Shown one piece after another: positions 1 to 9,155 of a stretch of DNA of 64,000 nucleotides. Each line of letters starts with the position of its first letter. Position 1 is the stretch's first letter. The stretch lies in the NCBI GenBank assembly GCA_035492775.1, contig DATJIW010000074.1, positions 1-64,000 on the forward strand, written 5' to 3'. The notes beneath the pieces were generated by a model. It ran no database searches. It saw only the letters and a program-made list of their open reading frames with translations, and had not been told where the DNA came from. A program made the translations under genes and the position numbers. The DNA comes from DATJFQ01 sp035492775 (GTDB lineage: Bacteria; Acidobacteriota; Vicinamibacteria; Vicinamibacterales; 2-12-FULL-66-21).

Positions 1-790
1 GCCGTAGGTCTTCGACTTGCCGCCGTCCGGCGTGATCGTCAGGGTCGCCTGGTTCACGGTCAGCCCATTGCTCGCCGTGTTGGTGTGGACGTCGTAGTTC
101 GACGCGAGGCCCATCGTGAAGGCGAAGCTCGACGTGATGTCGTAGCTGCCGACGTTGGCCGTCGCGGGCGCGCCGGTGCTTGCGTAGGTCGCATTACCGG
201 CGTCGCTGTTCACCAGACCCGTCACCGTGCCCGTGAACGCGCTGAAGGTTTCACCGTACGTCTTCGACTTGCCGCCGTCGGGCGTCACGGTCAGCGTCGC
301 CTTGCCCACCGTCAGGCCGTTGGTCGCCGTGTTGGTGTGCACGTCGTAGTTGCTGGCGCTCCCCGTCGTGAAGGCGAAGCTCGAGGTGACGTCGTAGCTG
401 CCGACGTTCGCCGTGTTCATCGCGCCGCTGCTGGCGTAGGTCGGGGTACCTGCGTCGCTGTTCACGAGGCCGGTCACCGCGCCCGTGAACGCGGTGAAGG
501 TGTCACCGTACGTCTTCGACTTGCCGCCATCGGGCGTCACGGTCAGGGTGGCCTTGCCCACCGTCAGGCCGTTGGTCGCCGTGTTCGTGTGCACGTCGTA
601 GTTGCTGGCGCTCCCCGTCGTGAAGGCGAAGCTCGACGTGATGTCGTAGCTGCCGACGTTCGCGGTCGCCGGCGCTCCGGTGCTCGCGTAGGTCGCATTG
701 CCGGCGTCGCCGTTCACGAGACCCGACACCGTGCCTGTGAAAGCGCTGAACGTCTGACCGTAGGTCTTCGACTTCCCGCCGTCCGGCGTA
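1..790 (-). repeat. Tandem 252-255 bp coding repeats (MBG-type units)
   Basis: The same sequence recurs at about 1, 252, 507 and 758, a spacing of 252-255 bp. Each copy begins at the codons for PDGGKSKTYG on the minus strand. Neighbouring copies differ at only scattered bases, so the units are recently duplicated or being homogenised. The array continues past the left edge. Confidence 0.9.
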
Positions 791-2661
791 ATCGTGAGCG
801 TGGCCTGGTTCACCGTCAGCGACGAAGTGCCACTCGACGACGAGAACGACGCGTCGCCGGCGAACGAGGCGCCAACGCCGGACAGATACGAGCCCGCAGC
901 GATCGAACCAAGACTCACATTGGACAGTGACGCGACACCCGATGCGTTGGTGAGCGCGCTTCCCTTGCTCGTGCCGTTGAGCGTGAACGACACCGTCTTG
1001 CCCGAGACCGGGTTGACTCCCGACGTCAGCGTCGCCGACAAATTCACGGTGCCGCCATACGTTCCGCTGGCGGCCTGCACCGACAGAGCGGTTGTGGAAA
1101 TGCTCGGACTCAGGACGAAGTCGGCGTTCGTGATGGTCGCGCCGTTGTTGACGCCGCTCAGCGTGATCGTCTGGGACGTGAATCCGGGCTTGCTGGCCGT
1201 GAGCTGGAGCGTGACAGGGCCGTTCGTGCCAAACGACAGCTTGGTCGTACCGTTGTCGAACACATAGGCGCCTGACGTGTTGGAGGTCGTCGAGGCCGCC
1301 GGACTGTTGTTGCAGCCGCTGGTGCACGTGATCGTCACGCCCGACAATCCAGGGCCGGACGCAGAGCCGTTATGGACAGTTCCGGAGACGGACGTCGCAT
1401 TGCCATCCGTAAACGTGATCTGCGCCCTGCGCTCGCTGCCATCCGCCAGCACCTGCTTCGCCAGCAGATAGAACCGGACGTTCAGGTCATGCGGCTCCGG
1501 TGCCCACTGGTCCCAGTAGATCTTTCCTTCCGCGTCCGCGGTCACGTGCAACACGTAGTCATCGTGTACGGCAGGATCCTCCTGGAAGATCAGCGTGACG
1601 TCCGAGTTCGGGTTCCAGCCGGCACCGGTTATGACGGCCTTGGTCCCCGGTGCGTAGTCGTCCGCGTCCGTCTTCAACGTCGCGAACCGGTAGACTTCCG
1701 CATCCGTTGCGCCCCCGCCGATCACGACCGAGTAGCCCTCGATGTGCGGTGCGCCGACGGCGCCCGCACGCGGCTGCGTCAGCGCGCCCGTCGCGGCGAA
1801 GGTGCCCATGCCCCACGAATACGGATCGGGGAACTGCGCCGGCACGAACAAGTCCGTGGCCGCCTGCGCGACACCGTTCGACGTGCCACCCGCGATGAGC
1901 ACGCTGCCGTTCCACGGCAGCAGCACCGCCGTGTGACCGCTGCGGGCAACGCTCAGCGCCGTGGTGGTCTGCTCGAAGGTCGTCGACATCGGATCGAAAA
2001 TTTCCGCTGACGCCAGATCCTGCGTCCCGTCGTTGCCGCCGGCGATGAGCACGCGGCCGTCGATGAGCGTCGTCGCCGAGGCGCCTGTGCGCGGAGAGAG
2101 CATGTGGAGCGCGGTGGGCGTCACCGAATTATCGGAAGGATCGAAGATGTCGCTCGTATCGAGCACACCGTCTACGCCGGTGCCGCCGGTGATGAATACG
2201 CGACCGTCCGCGAGGAGCGCTGCGGCGTGGCCGGTGCGGGCCTGCGTCAGCGAGCCCGGCACCGTCGATGAATCCGCCGAGGGGTCGAAGATTTCCAGGT
2301 CCGCCGTGGTCACGCCCTGGCTGACGCCGCCGGCGATCAGCACGCGGCCGTCCTTGAGGACCGTTGCCGTGTGGCCGCTGCGCGGCAGCAGAAGCTGCCC
2401 GGCGCTGGTGAACGAACCGTCAACCGGATTGAAGACGGTGGCAGTGGCCGTCTGTGCGCCGCCGATCGTGCCGCCAGTAATCAGCACGCGGCCGTCGGCG
2501 AGCGTCACGGCGGCAGCGCCGACGCGCTGGTCCGGCGTCGCGCCGAGCGAGCGCCACGTGCCGACGGACTGCGGCGTACCCGCGCGAAGCAGGCCGGACG
2601 CGGTCACGATGAAGGCCACCACGATGCCGAACGCGAACCGACGGCGTCTCAGGGAAGTCAT
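1..2661 (-). CDS. Secreted Kelch / Ig-like / MBG-repeat protein, C-terminus beyond window
   Basis: The ATG at 2661 is preceded by an AAAGGACG ribosome-binding site, and the frame stays open for 887 codons to the window edge. Residues 1-28 look like a signal peptide (MTSLRRRR then a hydrophobic stretch). Residues ~30-320 contain about six Kelch/galactose-oxidase-type blades, each with a DGRVLIAGG-like strand. Residues ~420-505 resemble a carboxypeptidase-regulatory-like domain (SVSGTVHNG start). Residues ~510-620 resemble a bacterial Ig-like domain. From ~620 there are at least three near-identical 84-85-residue MBG/YDG-type units, each with PDGGKSKTYG and GLVNSDAG-like motifs. This is probably a surface or secreted adhesin-like protein; its ligand is unknown. 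The domain names are family recognition by eye. The true length cannot be known from this window. Confidence 0.85.
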   Translation of the reverse strand, partial: MTSLRRRRFAFGIVVAFIVTASGLLRAGTPQSVGTWRSLGATPDQRVGAAAVTLADGRVLITGGTIGGAQTATATVFNPVDGSFTSAGQLLLPRSGHTATVLKDGRVLIAGGVSQGVTTADLEIFDPSADSSTVPGSLTQARTGHAAALLADGRVFITGGTGVDGVLDTSDIFDPSDNSVTPTALHMLSPRTGASATTLIDGRVLIAGGNDGTQDLASAEIFDPMSTTFEQTTTALSVARSGHTAVLLPWNGSVLIAGGTSNGVAQAATDLFVPAQFPDPYSWGMGTFAATGALTQPRAGAVGAPHIEGYSVVIGGGATDAEVYRFATLKTDADDYAPGTKAVITGAGWNPNSDVTLIFQEDPAVHDDYVLHVTADAEGKIYWDQWAPEPHDLNVRFYLLAKQVLADGSERRAQITFTDGNATSVSGTVHNGSASGPGLSGVTITCTSGCNNSPAASTTSNTSGAYVFDNGTTKLSFGTNGPVTLQLTASKPGFTSQTITLSGVNNGATITNADFVLSPSISTTALSVQAASGTYGGTVNLSATLTSGVNPVSGKTVSFTLNGTSKGSALTNASGVASLSNVSLGSIAAGSYLSGVGASFAGDASFSSSSGTSSLTVNQATLTITPDGGKSKTYGQTFSAFTGTVSGLVNGDAGNATYASTGAPATANVGSYDITSSFAFTTGSASNYDVHTNTATNGLTVGKATLTVTPDGGKSKTYGDTFTAFTGAVTGLVNSDAGTPTYASSGAMNTANVGSYDVTSSFAFTTGSASNYDVHTNTATNGLTVGKATLTVTPDGGKSKTYGETFSAFTGTVTGLVNSDAGNATYASTGAPATANVGSYDITSSFAFTMGLASNYDVHTNTASNGLTVNQATLTITPDGGKSKTYG

Positions 2662-2961
2662 AACGTCCTTTGGGTCTGAACGACACACCTCCAGCGCCGC
2701 GACACCAGTCGCACAGCGGATGCATTCACGCTGAGGTGCGCGCACGACGAGGCAACGGACGTACCCCGACGTACTGGACAGGAGTCAGACTGGCTATCCA
2801 GCCGCGATTCAATGGCTTTGAGTAGCGAGCGCAGAAATCGTCGTTCCGCGCAGGAAGAGATGTCTCAATCTGCCAAACAAAAAGTCTGGACAGAGCTGGA
2901 TGGCGCGGCGGCCCGATGAGCTCGCACGGTCGGCGCGGTCCTGCTACTATCGCGCGACCCT
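2662..2961. other. Intergenic region between two divergent secreted-protein genes
   Basis: About 300 bp with no convincing ORF. It must hold both promoters. A TACTAT box at 2945-2950 lies 11 nt before the TTG start at 2962 and is a plausible -10 element. I see no clear -35, operator or RNA structure. Confidence 0.5.
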
Positions 2962-4377
2962 TTGAAATATCCGGTGGCCCGAACGATCTTCGCCGTGGTC
3001 CTGGTGTGTGGAATCGCACCGTGCGCGTCAGCGACCGACTATTACGTCAGCGCTGCCGGTGGCGATGGCAATCCGGGTACGCTTTCGAGCCCGTGGCGCA
3101 CGCTCGCGCGCGTGAATACAGAGGCGCTGCAGCCCGGCGATCGCGTCCTGCTCCGCGGCGGTGATACGTTCGCGGGGTCGCTGCTCCTCGATTCAAGGGA
3201 CGCCGGCACCGCCGCAACGCCGATCGTGATCACGTCCTACGGCTCCGGCACGGCGACGATCGCGCCCCCGGCAGGCCCCGGCATCTACGTCTACAACGCC
3301 GCGGGCATCGACATCTCGAATCTTGCCGTCGTCGGCCGCGGCGCCGACAGCGGCATCAGCTTCTACGCAGACCTGCCCGGCGGGGTCGTCTTCTCACGCG
3401 TTCACATCGACAACGTCGACGTGGGCGGCTTCGGCGAGAACGGCATCGACATCGGATCGTGGAACGGGACGACAGGGTATCGGGACGTGCGCGTCACTCG
3501 AACGCGAGTGCACGGCAACGGCCGCACGGGGCTCCTGGTCTACGCCGAGGCGCGCAACGTGCAGCAGGATGTCTACGTCGGGCAGGTCACCGCTTTCTCG
3601 AACCCGGGGATCGCCGGGTCGACGACCAACACCGGCAGCGGCATCGTGCTGGGCGGCGTGAGCGGCGGCACGATCGAGGACTCGACCGCGTACGGCAACG
3701 GCGCGAACTGCACGGCGCCGGAGGGCCCCGTAGGCATCTGGACCTACGATTCGACCGGAATCACCATCCAGCGCAACGAGTCGTACGGCAACCGGAGCGG
3801 CGGGACGGCCGACGGCGGCGGCTTCGATCTCGATCAGAACGTCTCCAACTCGATCGTGCAGGGCAACTTCTCGCACGACAACGCCGGCGCCGGCTTTCTG
3901 CTCGCGCAGGGACTCGCCAACGATCTGCACACCGGCAACATCGTCCGCAACAACCGATCGGAGAACGACGGGCGGCAGAACGGGAACGGCAGCATCGAGG
4001 TCTGGGGACGCGTACGCAACGCCGACATCTACGGCAACACGGTCACCCGCTCGGCGGCGCTCGGCGGCGGCAGCGATCTGCGCGTGTGGAACGCCGGCAT
4101 CACCGACCGCTTCACGTCAGGCGTTCATGTCCACAGCAACACGTTCCAGATCGACGGTGCGCTGCCGTTCGTGATCGTCACGTCCGCGGCACTTTCCGGC
4201 GCAACGGATCTCGTGTTCTACGCGAACACCTACACCGGTGACGGCACGTGGACGTGGGGCACGGCCGTGTTCACGACCAACCAGACATGGCTGTCCAGCG
4301 GACACGAACTCGCGAACGCGCCGCCCGCGCCGCCGCAGGGTGTGCGCTTCATCAAAGTACCGAACCCGGCGCAGTAA
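2962..4377 (+). CDS. Secreted right-handed parallel beta-helix (PbH1) repeat protein
   Basis: 471 aa. The first ~25 residues form a signal peptide ending near CASA. The mature protein begins DYYVSAAGGDGNPGT, the usual opening of DUF1565 / beta-helix proteins, where the chain starts a coil with a GD..LLRGG turn. Later segments repeat short N-rich turns (IDNVDVGG, TIEDSTAYGNGA, IVQGNFSHDN, DIYGNTVTRS), typical of pectate-lyase-like solenoids. It probably binds or cleaves a polysaccharide outside the cell, but no catalytic set can be assigned by eye. The start is TTG at 2962; a GTG a few codons downstream (about 2974) would also keep the signal peptide. No ribosome-binding site is evident. Confidence 0.8.
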   Translation: MKYPVARTIFAVVLVCGIAPCASATDYYVSAAGGDGNPGTLSSPWRTLARVNTEALQPGDRVLLRGGDTFAGSLLLDSRDAGTAATPIVITSYGSGTATIAPPAGPGIYVYNAAGIDISNLAVVGRGADSGISFYADLPGGVVFSRVHIDNVDVGGFGENGIDIGSWNGTTGYRDVRVTRTRVHGNGRTGLLVYAEARNVQQDVYVGQVTAFSNPGIAGSTTNTGSGIVLGGVSGGTIEDSTAYGNGANCTAPEGPVGIWTYDSTGITIQRNESYGNRSGGTADGGGFDLDQNVSNSIVQGNFSHDNAGAGFLLAQGLANDLHTGNIVRNNRSENDGRQNGNGSIEVWGRVRNADIYGNTVTRSAALGGGSDLRVWNAGITDRFTSGVHVHSNTFQIDGALPFVIVTSAALSGATDLVFYANTYTGDGTWTWGTAVFTTNQTWLSSGHELANAPPAPPQGVRFIKVPNPAQ

Positions 4378-4410
4378 CCTAAGCTTCGGAAATCGAAGCG
4401 CGTTTGCGCC

Positions 4411-5910
4411 TCATTCGTATTCCACTTCGCGCCATTCCTGCTTACCCGCCACGTTCGAGACTGCCAGACCGACCGCGATGCAGATGAGAGAGCCGACCAC
4501 GACGTACCACGTCCACGCCAGCTTCGTGGTCCACCAGATCGCAATCATCGCCGCAGCCGACACCGTCATCCCCGCAATGACGCCGGACGCATTCGCGCGG
4601 CGCGTCCCGACGCCGAGCAGAAACGCGCCGAGCATCGGCCCATAGACGATCGACGCCACCGTCAGGCCGGCCGTGAAGACGGACCCCCATCCGCGCGCGA
4701 CGACGGCGATCGCGATCAGCACGACGCCCCAGCCGGCAGTGCACCAGCGCGACAGCGCCAGCAGCGTCGCGTCCGGCACCGCATGGCCGCGCAGGGGCTG
4801 GTAGAAATCGATGATGGTCGTCGATGCCAGCGAATTGAGCGAGCCGCTCAGGTTCGACATCGCGGCGGCGAAGATCGCGGCGATCACGAGACCGGAGATG
4901 CCGTGCGGCAGCGTCGAGACGATGAATGCGGGGAAGATCTCGTCGTTGGTCGTCAATGCAGGCCGCGGCACATGCTGGTAGTACGCGAACAGCATGATGC
5001 CGATGCCGAGGAACAGGACGAACTGGAGGAATACGATGAACCCGCTCGTGACGATCGCGCGCTGGCTGTCGCGGAGATTCCTGCAGGTCAGCAGCCGCTG
5101 CACGAGGAGCTGATCGGTCCCGTGGCTGGCGTTGGTCAGGAACGTCCCGCCGATGACGCCCGCCCAGAACGTGAACGGCACGGTGAGGTCGGTCGAGAAG
5201 GACCAGACCTGCAGCTTCCCTGCCGCGCGGGCCGCGTCGACGATCCCGCTCCAGTGACCCGGCGTGAGCTGCACGAGTTCCCACGCCGCGAGCAGCGATC
5301 CGCCGATGTAGATCACGAACTGAATCAGATCCGTCCAGATGACCGCTGCAATGCCGCCCTCGAACGTATAGACGAGCGTCAGGACGCCGACCAGGCCGAT
5401 CGACCAGAGCCACAGATGCGGGACCGAAGGAAAACTCGATCCGAGCACCGCCGACAGCACGAGTGATGCGGCGAAGACACGCACGCCTTCCGCCAGCGCC
5501 CGCATCACGAGAAACAGCGACGCGGCAACGTGGCGCGTCGCGATCCCGAACCGCCGCTCGAGCAGGGCATATGCCGTGAGCAGATCGCCTCGGAAATAGG
5601 ACGGCAGGAACAGCCGCGCGATGATGAACCGGCCGACGACGTATCCCACGAGCACCTGCAGGTACGTCAGCGAACCTCCCTGCTCCGGTTTCGCATACTG
5701 CGCGTATGCAAGCGCCGGCACGCCGATCAGCGTCAGGGTGCTGGTCTCTGTGGCGACGATGGACAGGCAGATCACGAACCACGACGTGGTGCGAGTGCCG
5801 ACGAAATAATCCTTGACGCTGCGCTGTGCCTTGCGGAACCGCATGCCGAACGCGGTGATGCCCGCGAGATACACCAGGAGGACGACGTAGTCGATCGTGG
5901 AGAAACCCAT
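4411..5910 (-). CDS. Sodium:solute symporter (SSF family)
   Basis: 499 aa, polytopic throughout, consistent with about 13 membrane helices. The N-terminus (TIDYVVLLVYLAGITAFG, then RSVKDYFVGTR and a region rich in ATETSTLTLIG) matches the solute:sodium symporter family: helix 1, then a loop with a YF.G..R element, then the unwound Na+-site helix. It should use the sodium gradient to import a small polar solute such as a sugar, sialic acid or amino acid; the sequence does not say which. It is divergent from the second symporter with only ~78 bp between the starts. The closely related order suggests paralogues with shared or reciprocal control. Confidence 0.9.
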   Translation of the reverse strand: MGFSTIDYVVLLVYLAGITAFGMRFRKAQRSVKDYFVGTRTTSWFVICLSIVATETSTLTLIGVPALAYAQYAKPEQGGSLTYLQVLVGYVVGRFIIARLFLPSYFRGDLLTAYALLERRFGIATRHVAASLFLVMRALAEGVRVFAASLVLSAVLGSSFPSVPHLWLWSIGLVGVLTLVYTFEGGIAAVIWTDLIQFVIYIGGSLLAAWELVQLTPGHWSGIVDAARAAGKLQVWSFSTDLTVPFTFWAGVIGGTFLTNASHGTDQLLVQRLLTCRNLRDSQRAIVTSGFIVFLQFVLFLGIGIMLFAYYQHVPRPALTTNDEIFPAFIVSTLPHGISGLVIAAIFAAAMSNLSGSLNSLASTTIIDFYQPLRGHAVPDATLLALSRWCTAGWGVVLIAIAVVARGWGSVFTAGLTVASIVYGPMLGAFLLGVGTRRANASGVIAGMTVSAAAMIAIWWTTKLAWTWYVVVGSLICIAVGLAVSNVAGKQEWREVEYE

Positions 5911-5974
5911 CGGCGGGGCAAAGTATCACACCGTACGGCAGCCGCCGGCCGCCCTGGCGGAGGGGACTAAGGAC

Positions 5975-5980
5975 TATAAT
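5975..5980 (+). promoter_or_regulatory. Perfect TATAAT -10 box, 8 nt before ATG (candidate leaderless promoter)
   Basis: TATAAT at 5975-5980, with the start codon at 5989. Transcription starting 7-9 nt after the box would begin at or next to the ATG. No ribosome-binding site lies between them. Confidence 0.55.
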
Positions 5981-5988
5981 CCCGCCGC

Positions 5989-7767
5989 ATGACGCTCACG
6001 GCGTTCGACTGGTCGGTGATTGCCGCGTACTTCCTATTCAATCTGAGCATCGGCCTGTACTACTCGCGCCGGGCCGGAACGAACACGAGCGAATTCTTCC
6101 TGTCCGGCCGGGACGTCCCCTGGTGGCTCGCCGGCACGTCGATGGTTGCGACGACCTTCGCCGCCGACACGCCGCTCGTGGTGACGGGACTGGTCGCGAG
6201 CTACGGCATCGCGGGCAACTGGCTGTGGTGGAGCCTGGCCATGAGCGGCATCATGACCGTGTTCCTCTACGCGAGGCTCTGGCGGCGCGCGGGCGTAATG
6301 ACCGACGTCGAGTTCGCGGAGGTCCGATACGCCGGCCGTCCTGCCGCGGTGCTCCGCGGATTCCGCGCGCTCTACCTCGGCATTCCGATCAACTGCATCG
6401 TCCTCGGCTGGGTGAATCTGGCGATGCTCAAGATCCTGATGACGACGCTCGGGATCGAGCGCGGCCCCGCGCTGCTCGTTCTGCTCGCGATTCTGGCGTT
6501 CACGGCGTTCTACACGACGATTTCAGGCCTCTGGGGCGTGCTCGTCACCGATCTGTTCCAGTTCGCGTTGAAGATGGCGATGGTGATTCTGCTCGGCGTA
6601 CTCGCCGTGCGGTATGTCGGCGGCATCGACGCGCTCCAGACCAAGATCGCGGCGCTCGACGCGGCCCGTGGCGGCGGCTCGCGCCTTTCCTTCTTCCCGG
6701 CGCACGGATCCGCCTGGATGCCGGCGTTGACGCTGTTCGTCTACCTCGCCGTCAACTGGTGGGCCAGCTGGTATCCGGGGGCGGAACCCGGCGGCGGCGG
6801 CTACGTCGCCCAGCGGATCTTCTCGGCGAAAGACGAGCGCCACGGCGTGCTCGCGACGCTCTGGTTCAACGTGGCGCATTACGCGCTGCGGCCGTGGCCG
6901 TGGATCGTGACGGCGCTCGCCACGATCGTGATCTATCCGAATCTGGCCGACAAGGAATCCGGTTACATCCTGACGCTCATGGATCCGCGCATCTTCCCGC
7001 CGTCGCTGCGGGGATTCATGCTCGCGGCGTTCGCCGCCGCCTACATGTCGACGATCGGCACCCAGTTGAACTGGGGGGCGTCATACGTCATCAACGACTG
7101 GTATCGCCGCTTCGTCAGGAAAAACGAGAGCGAGCGCCACTACATTTTCGCATCCCGCATCGTGACCGTGGTCCTCACGGCGGTGTCGATTTACGTAACC
7201 CTTCATCTCGAGTCGATCGGCGGCGCGTGGAAACTACTGCTCGTGACGGGCGCGGGAACGGGCAGCGTCCTCCTGCTCCGTTGGTACTGGTGGCGCATCA
7301 ATGCGTGGTCCGAGGTGTCCGCGATGATCGTCGCGGCGGTCGTCTCGCTGTTCCTGCAGACGGCGTGGCATTGGAACAGCGACGATCCGGCACAATTCGG
7401 ATGGCTCATGCTCGTCACGGTGGCCGTGACGACGGCCGCGTGGGTGGTGGTGACGCTCGCCACGCCAGCCGAGCCGCAGGAAACGCTCGTCGCGTTCTAC
7501 CGGCGGGTCCGGCCGGCCGGTCCCGGCTGGAAGCCCGTTGCCGCGGTGTCGGGAGTGCCGCCGTCGCGCGAATCGCTGCTCCGGCAGATTGTCGCGTGGA
7601 TTTTCGGCTGTATCCTGATCTACGCGCTGCTCTTCGGGATCGGGCTGCTGATCCTGGGTCCGCGTCTCCTGGGCGCGGCGCTCTTCGCGATCGCCGCCAT
7701 ATCTGGCGCGATGATATTCAGGGTGTTCGAACCCGACATGGAGGAGACTGCAGCCGCCGCGCGCTGA
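5989..7767 (+). CDS. Sodium:solute symporter family protein, long variant
   Basis: 592 aa. It begins with a membrane helix (FDWSVIAAYFLFNLSIGLYYSRR), followed by TSEFFLSGRDVPWWLAG and MVATTFAADTPLVVTG. These are the family's YF..GR loop and Na+-site helix with the usual A-T-F-A-A-DTP pattern. About 13-15 hydrophobic spans follow. The last span (near residues 545-575) comes after a cytosolic linker and exceeds the standard length, like the long SSF variants of Bacteroidota, Planctomycetota and Acidobacteriota. The substrate is unknown. It is followed 3 nt later by a 37-aa membrane peptide. The ATG lies 8 nt after a consensus -10 box. Confidence 0.9.
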   Translation: MTLTAFDWSVIAAYFLFNLSIGLYYSRRAGTNTSEFFLSGRDVPWWLAGTSMVATTFAADTPLVVTGLVASYGIAGNWLWWSLAMSGIMTVFLYARLWRRAGVMTDVEFAEVRYAGRPAAVLRGFRALYLGIPINCIVLGWVNLAMLKILMTTLGIERGPALLVLLAILAFTAFYTTISGLWGVLVTDLFQFALKMAMVILLGVLAVRYVGGIDALQTKIAALDAARGGGSRLSFFPAHGSAWMPALTLFVYLAVNWWASWYPGAEPGGGGYVAQRIFSAKDERHGVLATLWFNVAHYALRPWPWIVTALATIVIYPNLADKESGYILTLMDPRIFPPSLRGFMLAAFAAAYMSTIGTQLNWGASYVINDWYRRFVRKNESERHYIFASRIVTVVLTAVSIYVTLHLESIGGAWKLLLVTGAGTGSVLLLRWYWWRINAWSEVSAMIVAAVVSLFLQTAWHWNSDDPAQFGWLMLVTVAVTTAAWVVVTLATPAEPQETLVAFYRRVRPAGPGWKPVAAVSGVPPSRESLLRQIVAWIFGCILIYALLFGIGLLILGPRLLGAALFAIAAISGAMIFRVFEPDMEETAAAAR

Positions 7768-7770
7768 ACG

Positions 7771-7884
7771 ATGGATCCCGAATACCGGAAGATGATGTTG
7801 TGGGTCGTGTTCGCCCTCGTCGTGTCGCTGCTCATCTCGTTCGGACTGGTCGAGTGGACCGTCCATCACTACGGCGGCGCGTAG
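7771..7884 (+). CDS. 37-aa single-span membrane peptide downstream of the symporter
   Basis: The ORF is ATG to TAG, 3 nt after the symporter stop codon. It encodes a charged N-terminus (MDPEYRKMM), one hydrophobic helix of about 20 residues (LWVVFALVVSLLISFGLVEW) and a short VHHYGGA tail. Its tight spacing and membrane character suggest a co-translated accessory or stabilising subunit of the symporter. No ribosome-binding site other than the end of the upstream gene is seen, which fits translational coupling. It is too short for standard gene-calling cut-offs. The function is inference. Confidence 0.55.
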   Translation: MDPEYRKMMLWVVFALVVSLLISFGLVEWTVHHYGGA

Positions 7885-7896
7885 TCCGGCGTCGCC

Positions 7897-9060
7897 TTAC
7901 CCGGTGCGGGACGAGGCCGCGCAGATCGCTCCTTCCAGCGCCTCGAAGTCGAGCGGCTTCACGATGAAGTCGTCGAAGCCCGCCTCGCGGGCGCGCGCGC
8001 GATCCTCCGGCCGTCCATACCCCGTGATCGCGACGAGATACGTCTCGCGCGTGTCCGGAGTCGCTCGCAGGTGCTGGGCGACTTCGTAGCCATTCAGGCC
8101 GGGCAGCCCGATATCGACGATCGCCACCTGCGGCGCGTCGAGTGACGCCGCGCGTACGCCGGCGATGCCGTCGTGTGCGACGCGAACCGAGTGCCCCCAG
8201 GACTCGAGCAGCGTCCGCAACAGTTCGGCGGCGTCCGGGTTGTCCTCGACGATGAGGACGTTCAGGTGCACGGCCGCCGGCGCGGGCTGGTCGCTGCCGG
8301 GTCGATCGGCTGGAGTCACCGCATCGATCGAGAGCGGAAGCATGATCAGAATTCTCGTCCCCAGTCCCGTCCCCGCGCTCTCGGCCGAGATCGTTCCTCC
8401 GTGCAGTTCGATGACGCTCCTCGCGATGCTCAGGCCGATCCCGAGTCCGCCCTGAGAACGCGCGAGCGAGCGGTCCAGCTGCACGAACAGATCGAAGATC
8501 GCATCGAGCTGGTCCGGCGCAATCCCGATCCCATAATCGACGATGCGCACCGTGACGGTCGTGGGAGACGCCCGTTCGACGAGCACTTCGATGCGCGAGT
8601 CGGGCGCCGAGTACTTCGCGGCGTTGTCGAGGACGTTCACGAGCGCCTGTTCCAGGCGGACCGCGTCCGCATGGACCAGCAGAGGCTCGCCGGGCATGAC
8701 CAGCCGGATGCGGCCTTCCGGAGCATCGGCCAGGCGGGCGCTGACTTGCGCCGCCTGTTCGACGACCGATCGCAAGTCGATCGCATTTGGATGGAGCTGC
8801 AGCTGACCGCGCGTCAGCCGCGACACCTCGAGCAGATCGTCGACGATGCGCGCGAGGTGCCGGACCTGGCGCGCGATCGTGGCGCGCACCGTCGGCTGCC
8901 GCGGATCATCCGACGCGAGCTGCCCCTGCACGCCGACCGCCGCGGCAATCGCGTTCAGCGGATTGCGCAGCTCGTGCGCAAGCATCGCGAGAAACTCGTC
9001 GACGCGGGCGTGAGTGGCCGCTCGAGATGGATCGTCCGGGCCGTTGAGGAGGGAATTCAT
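7897..9060 (-). CDS. Soluble hybrid histidine kinase - response regulator
   Basis: 387 aa from the ATG at 9060; an in-frame TTG at 9120 is less likely. It has no membrane span and no sensory domain. The HisKA dimerisation domain starts at once, with phospho-acceptor His29 in LAHELRNPLN. The HATPase_c domain follows, with N-box NVLDNAAKYS, G1 DYGIGIAP and G2 GGLGIGLSIA. A C-terminal receiver (~residues 265-387) has VEDN acidic residues, phospho-acceptor Asp in VDIGLPGLNG, the conserved Thr in AITGYG and Lys in VKPLD. Family knowledge suggests intramolecular phosphotransfer from His to Asp. With no input domain it probably takes its signal from a partner. No output domain is attached. Confidence 0.92.
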   Translation of the reverse strand: MNSLLNGPDDPSRAATHARVDEFLAMLAHELRNPLNAIAAAVGVQGQLASDDPRQPTVRATIARQVRHLARIVDDLLEVSRLTRGQLQLHPNAIDLRSVVEQAAQVSARLADAPEGRIRLVMPGEPLLVHADAVRLEQALVNVLDNAAKYSAPDSRIEVLVERASPTTVTVRIVDYGIGIAPDQLDAIFDLFVQLDRSLARSQGGLGIGLSIARSVIELHGGTISAESAGTGLGTRILIMLPLSIDAVTPADRPGSDQPAPAAVHLNVLIVEDNPDAAELLRTLLESWGHSVRVAHDGIAGVRAASLDAPQVAIVDIGLPGLNGYEVAQHLRATPDTRETYLVAITGYGRPEDRARAREAGFDDFIVKPLDFEALEGAICAASSRTG

Positions 9061-9155
9061 GAACCAGGGGCGGACCTGTAGCAACGCGGCGCTGGTGGAC
9101 CGGTGTGGCTGACGATGCAAGCAGCGGGCCGTGCCCAGGCGCGTCGATTTACGGC

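Noticed and set aside
1..790. CRISPR-like repeats
   Set aside because: Units are 252-255 bp, contiguous and within one reading frame encoding protein repeats; there are no unique spacers.
503..1327. A separate minus-strand gene inside the Kelch/MBG gene
   Set aside because: It is another frame of the same strand, and its translation is a low-complexity His/Arg shadow.
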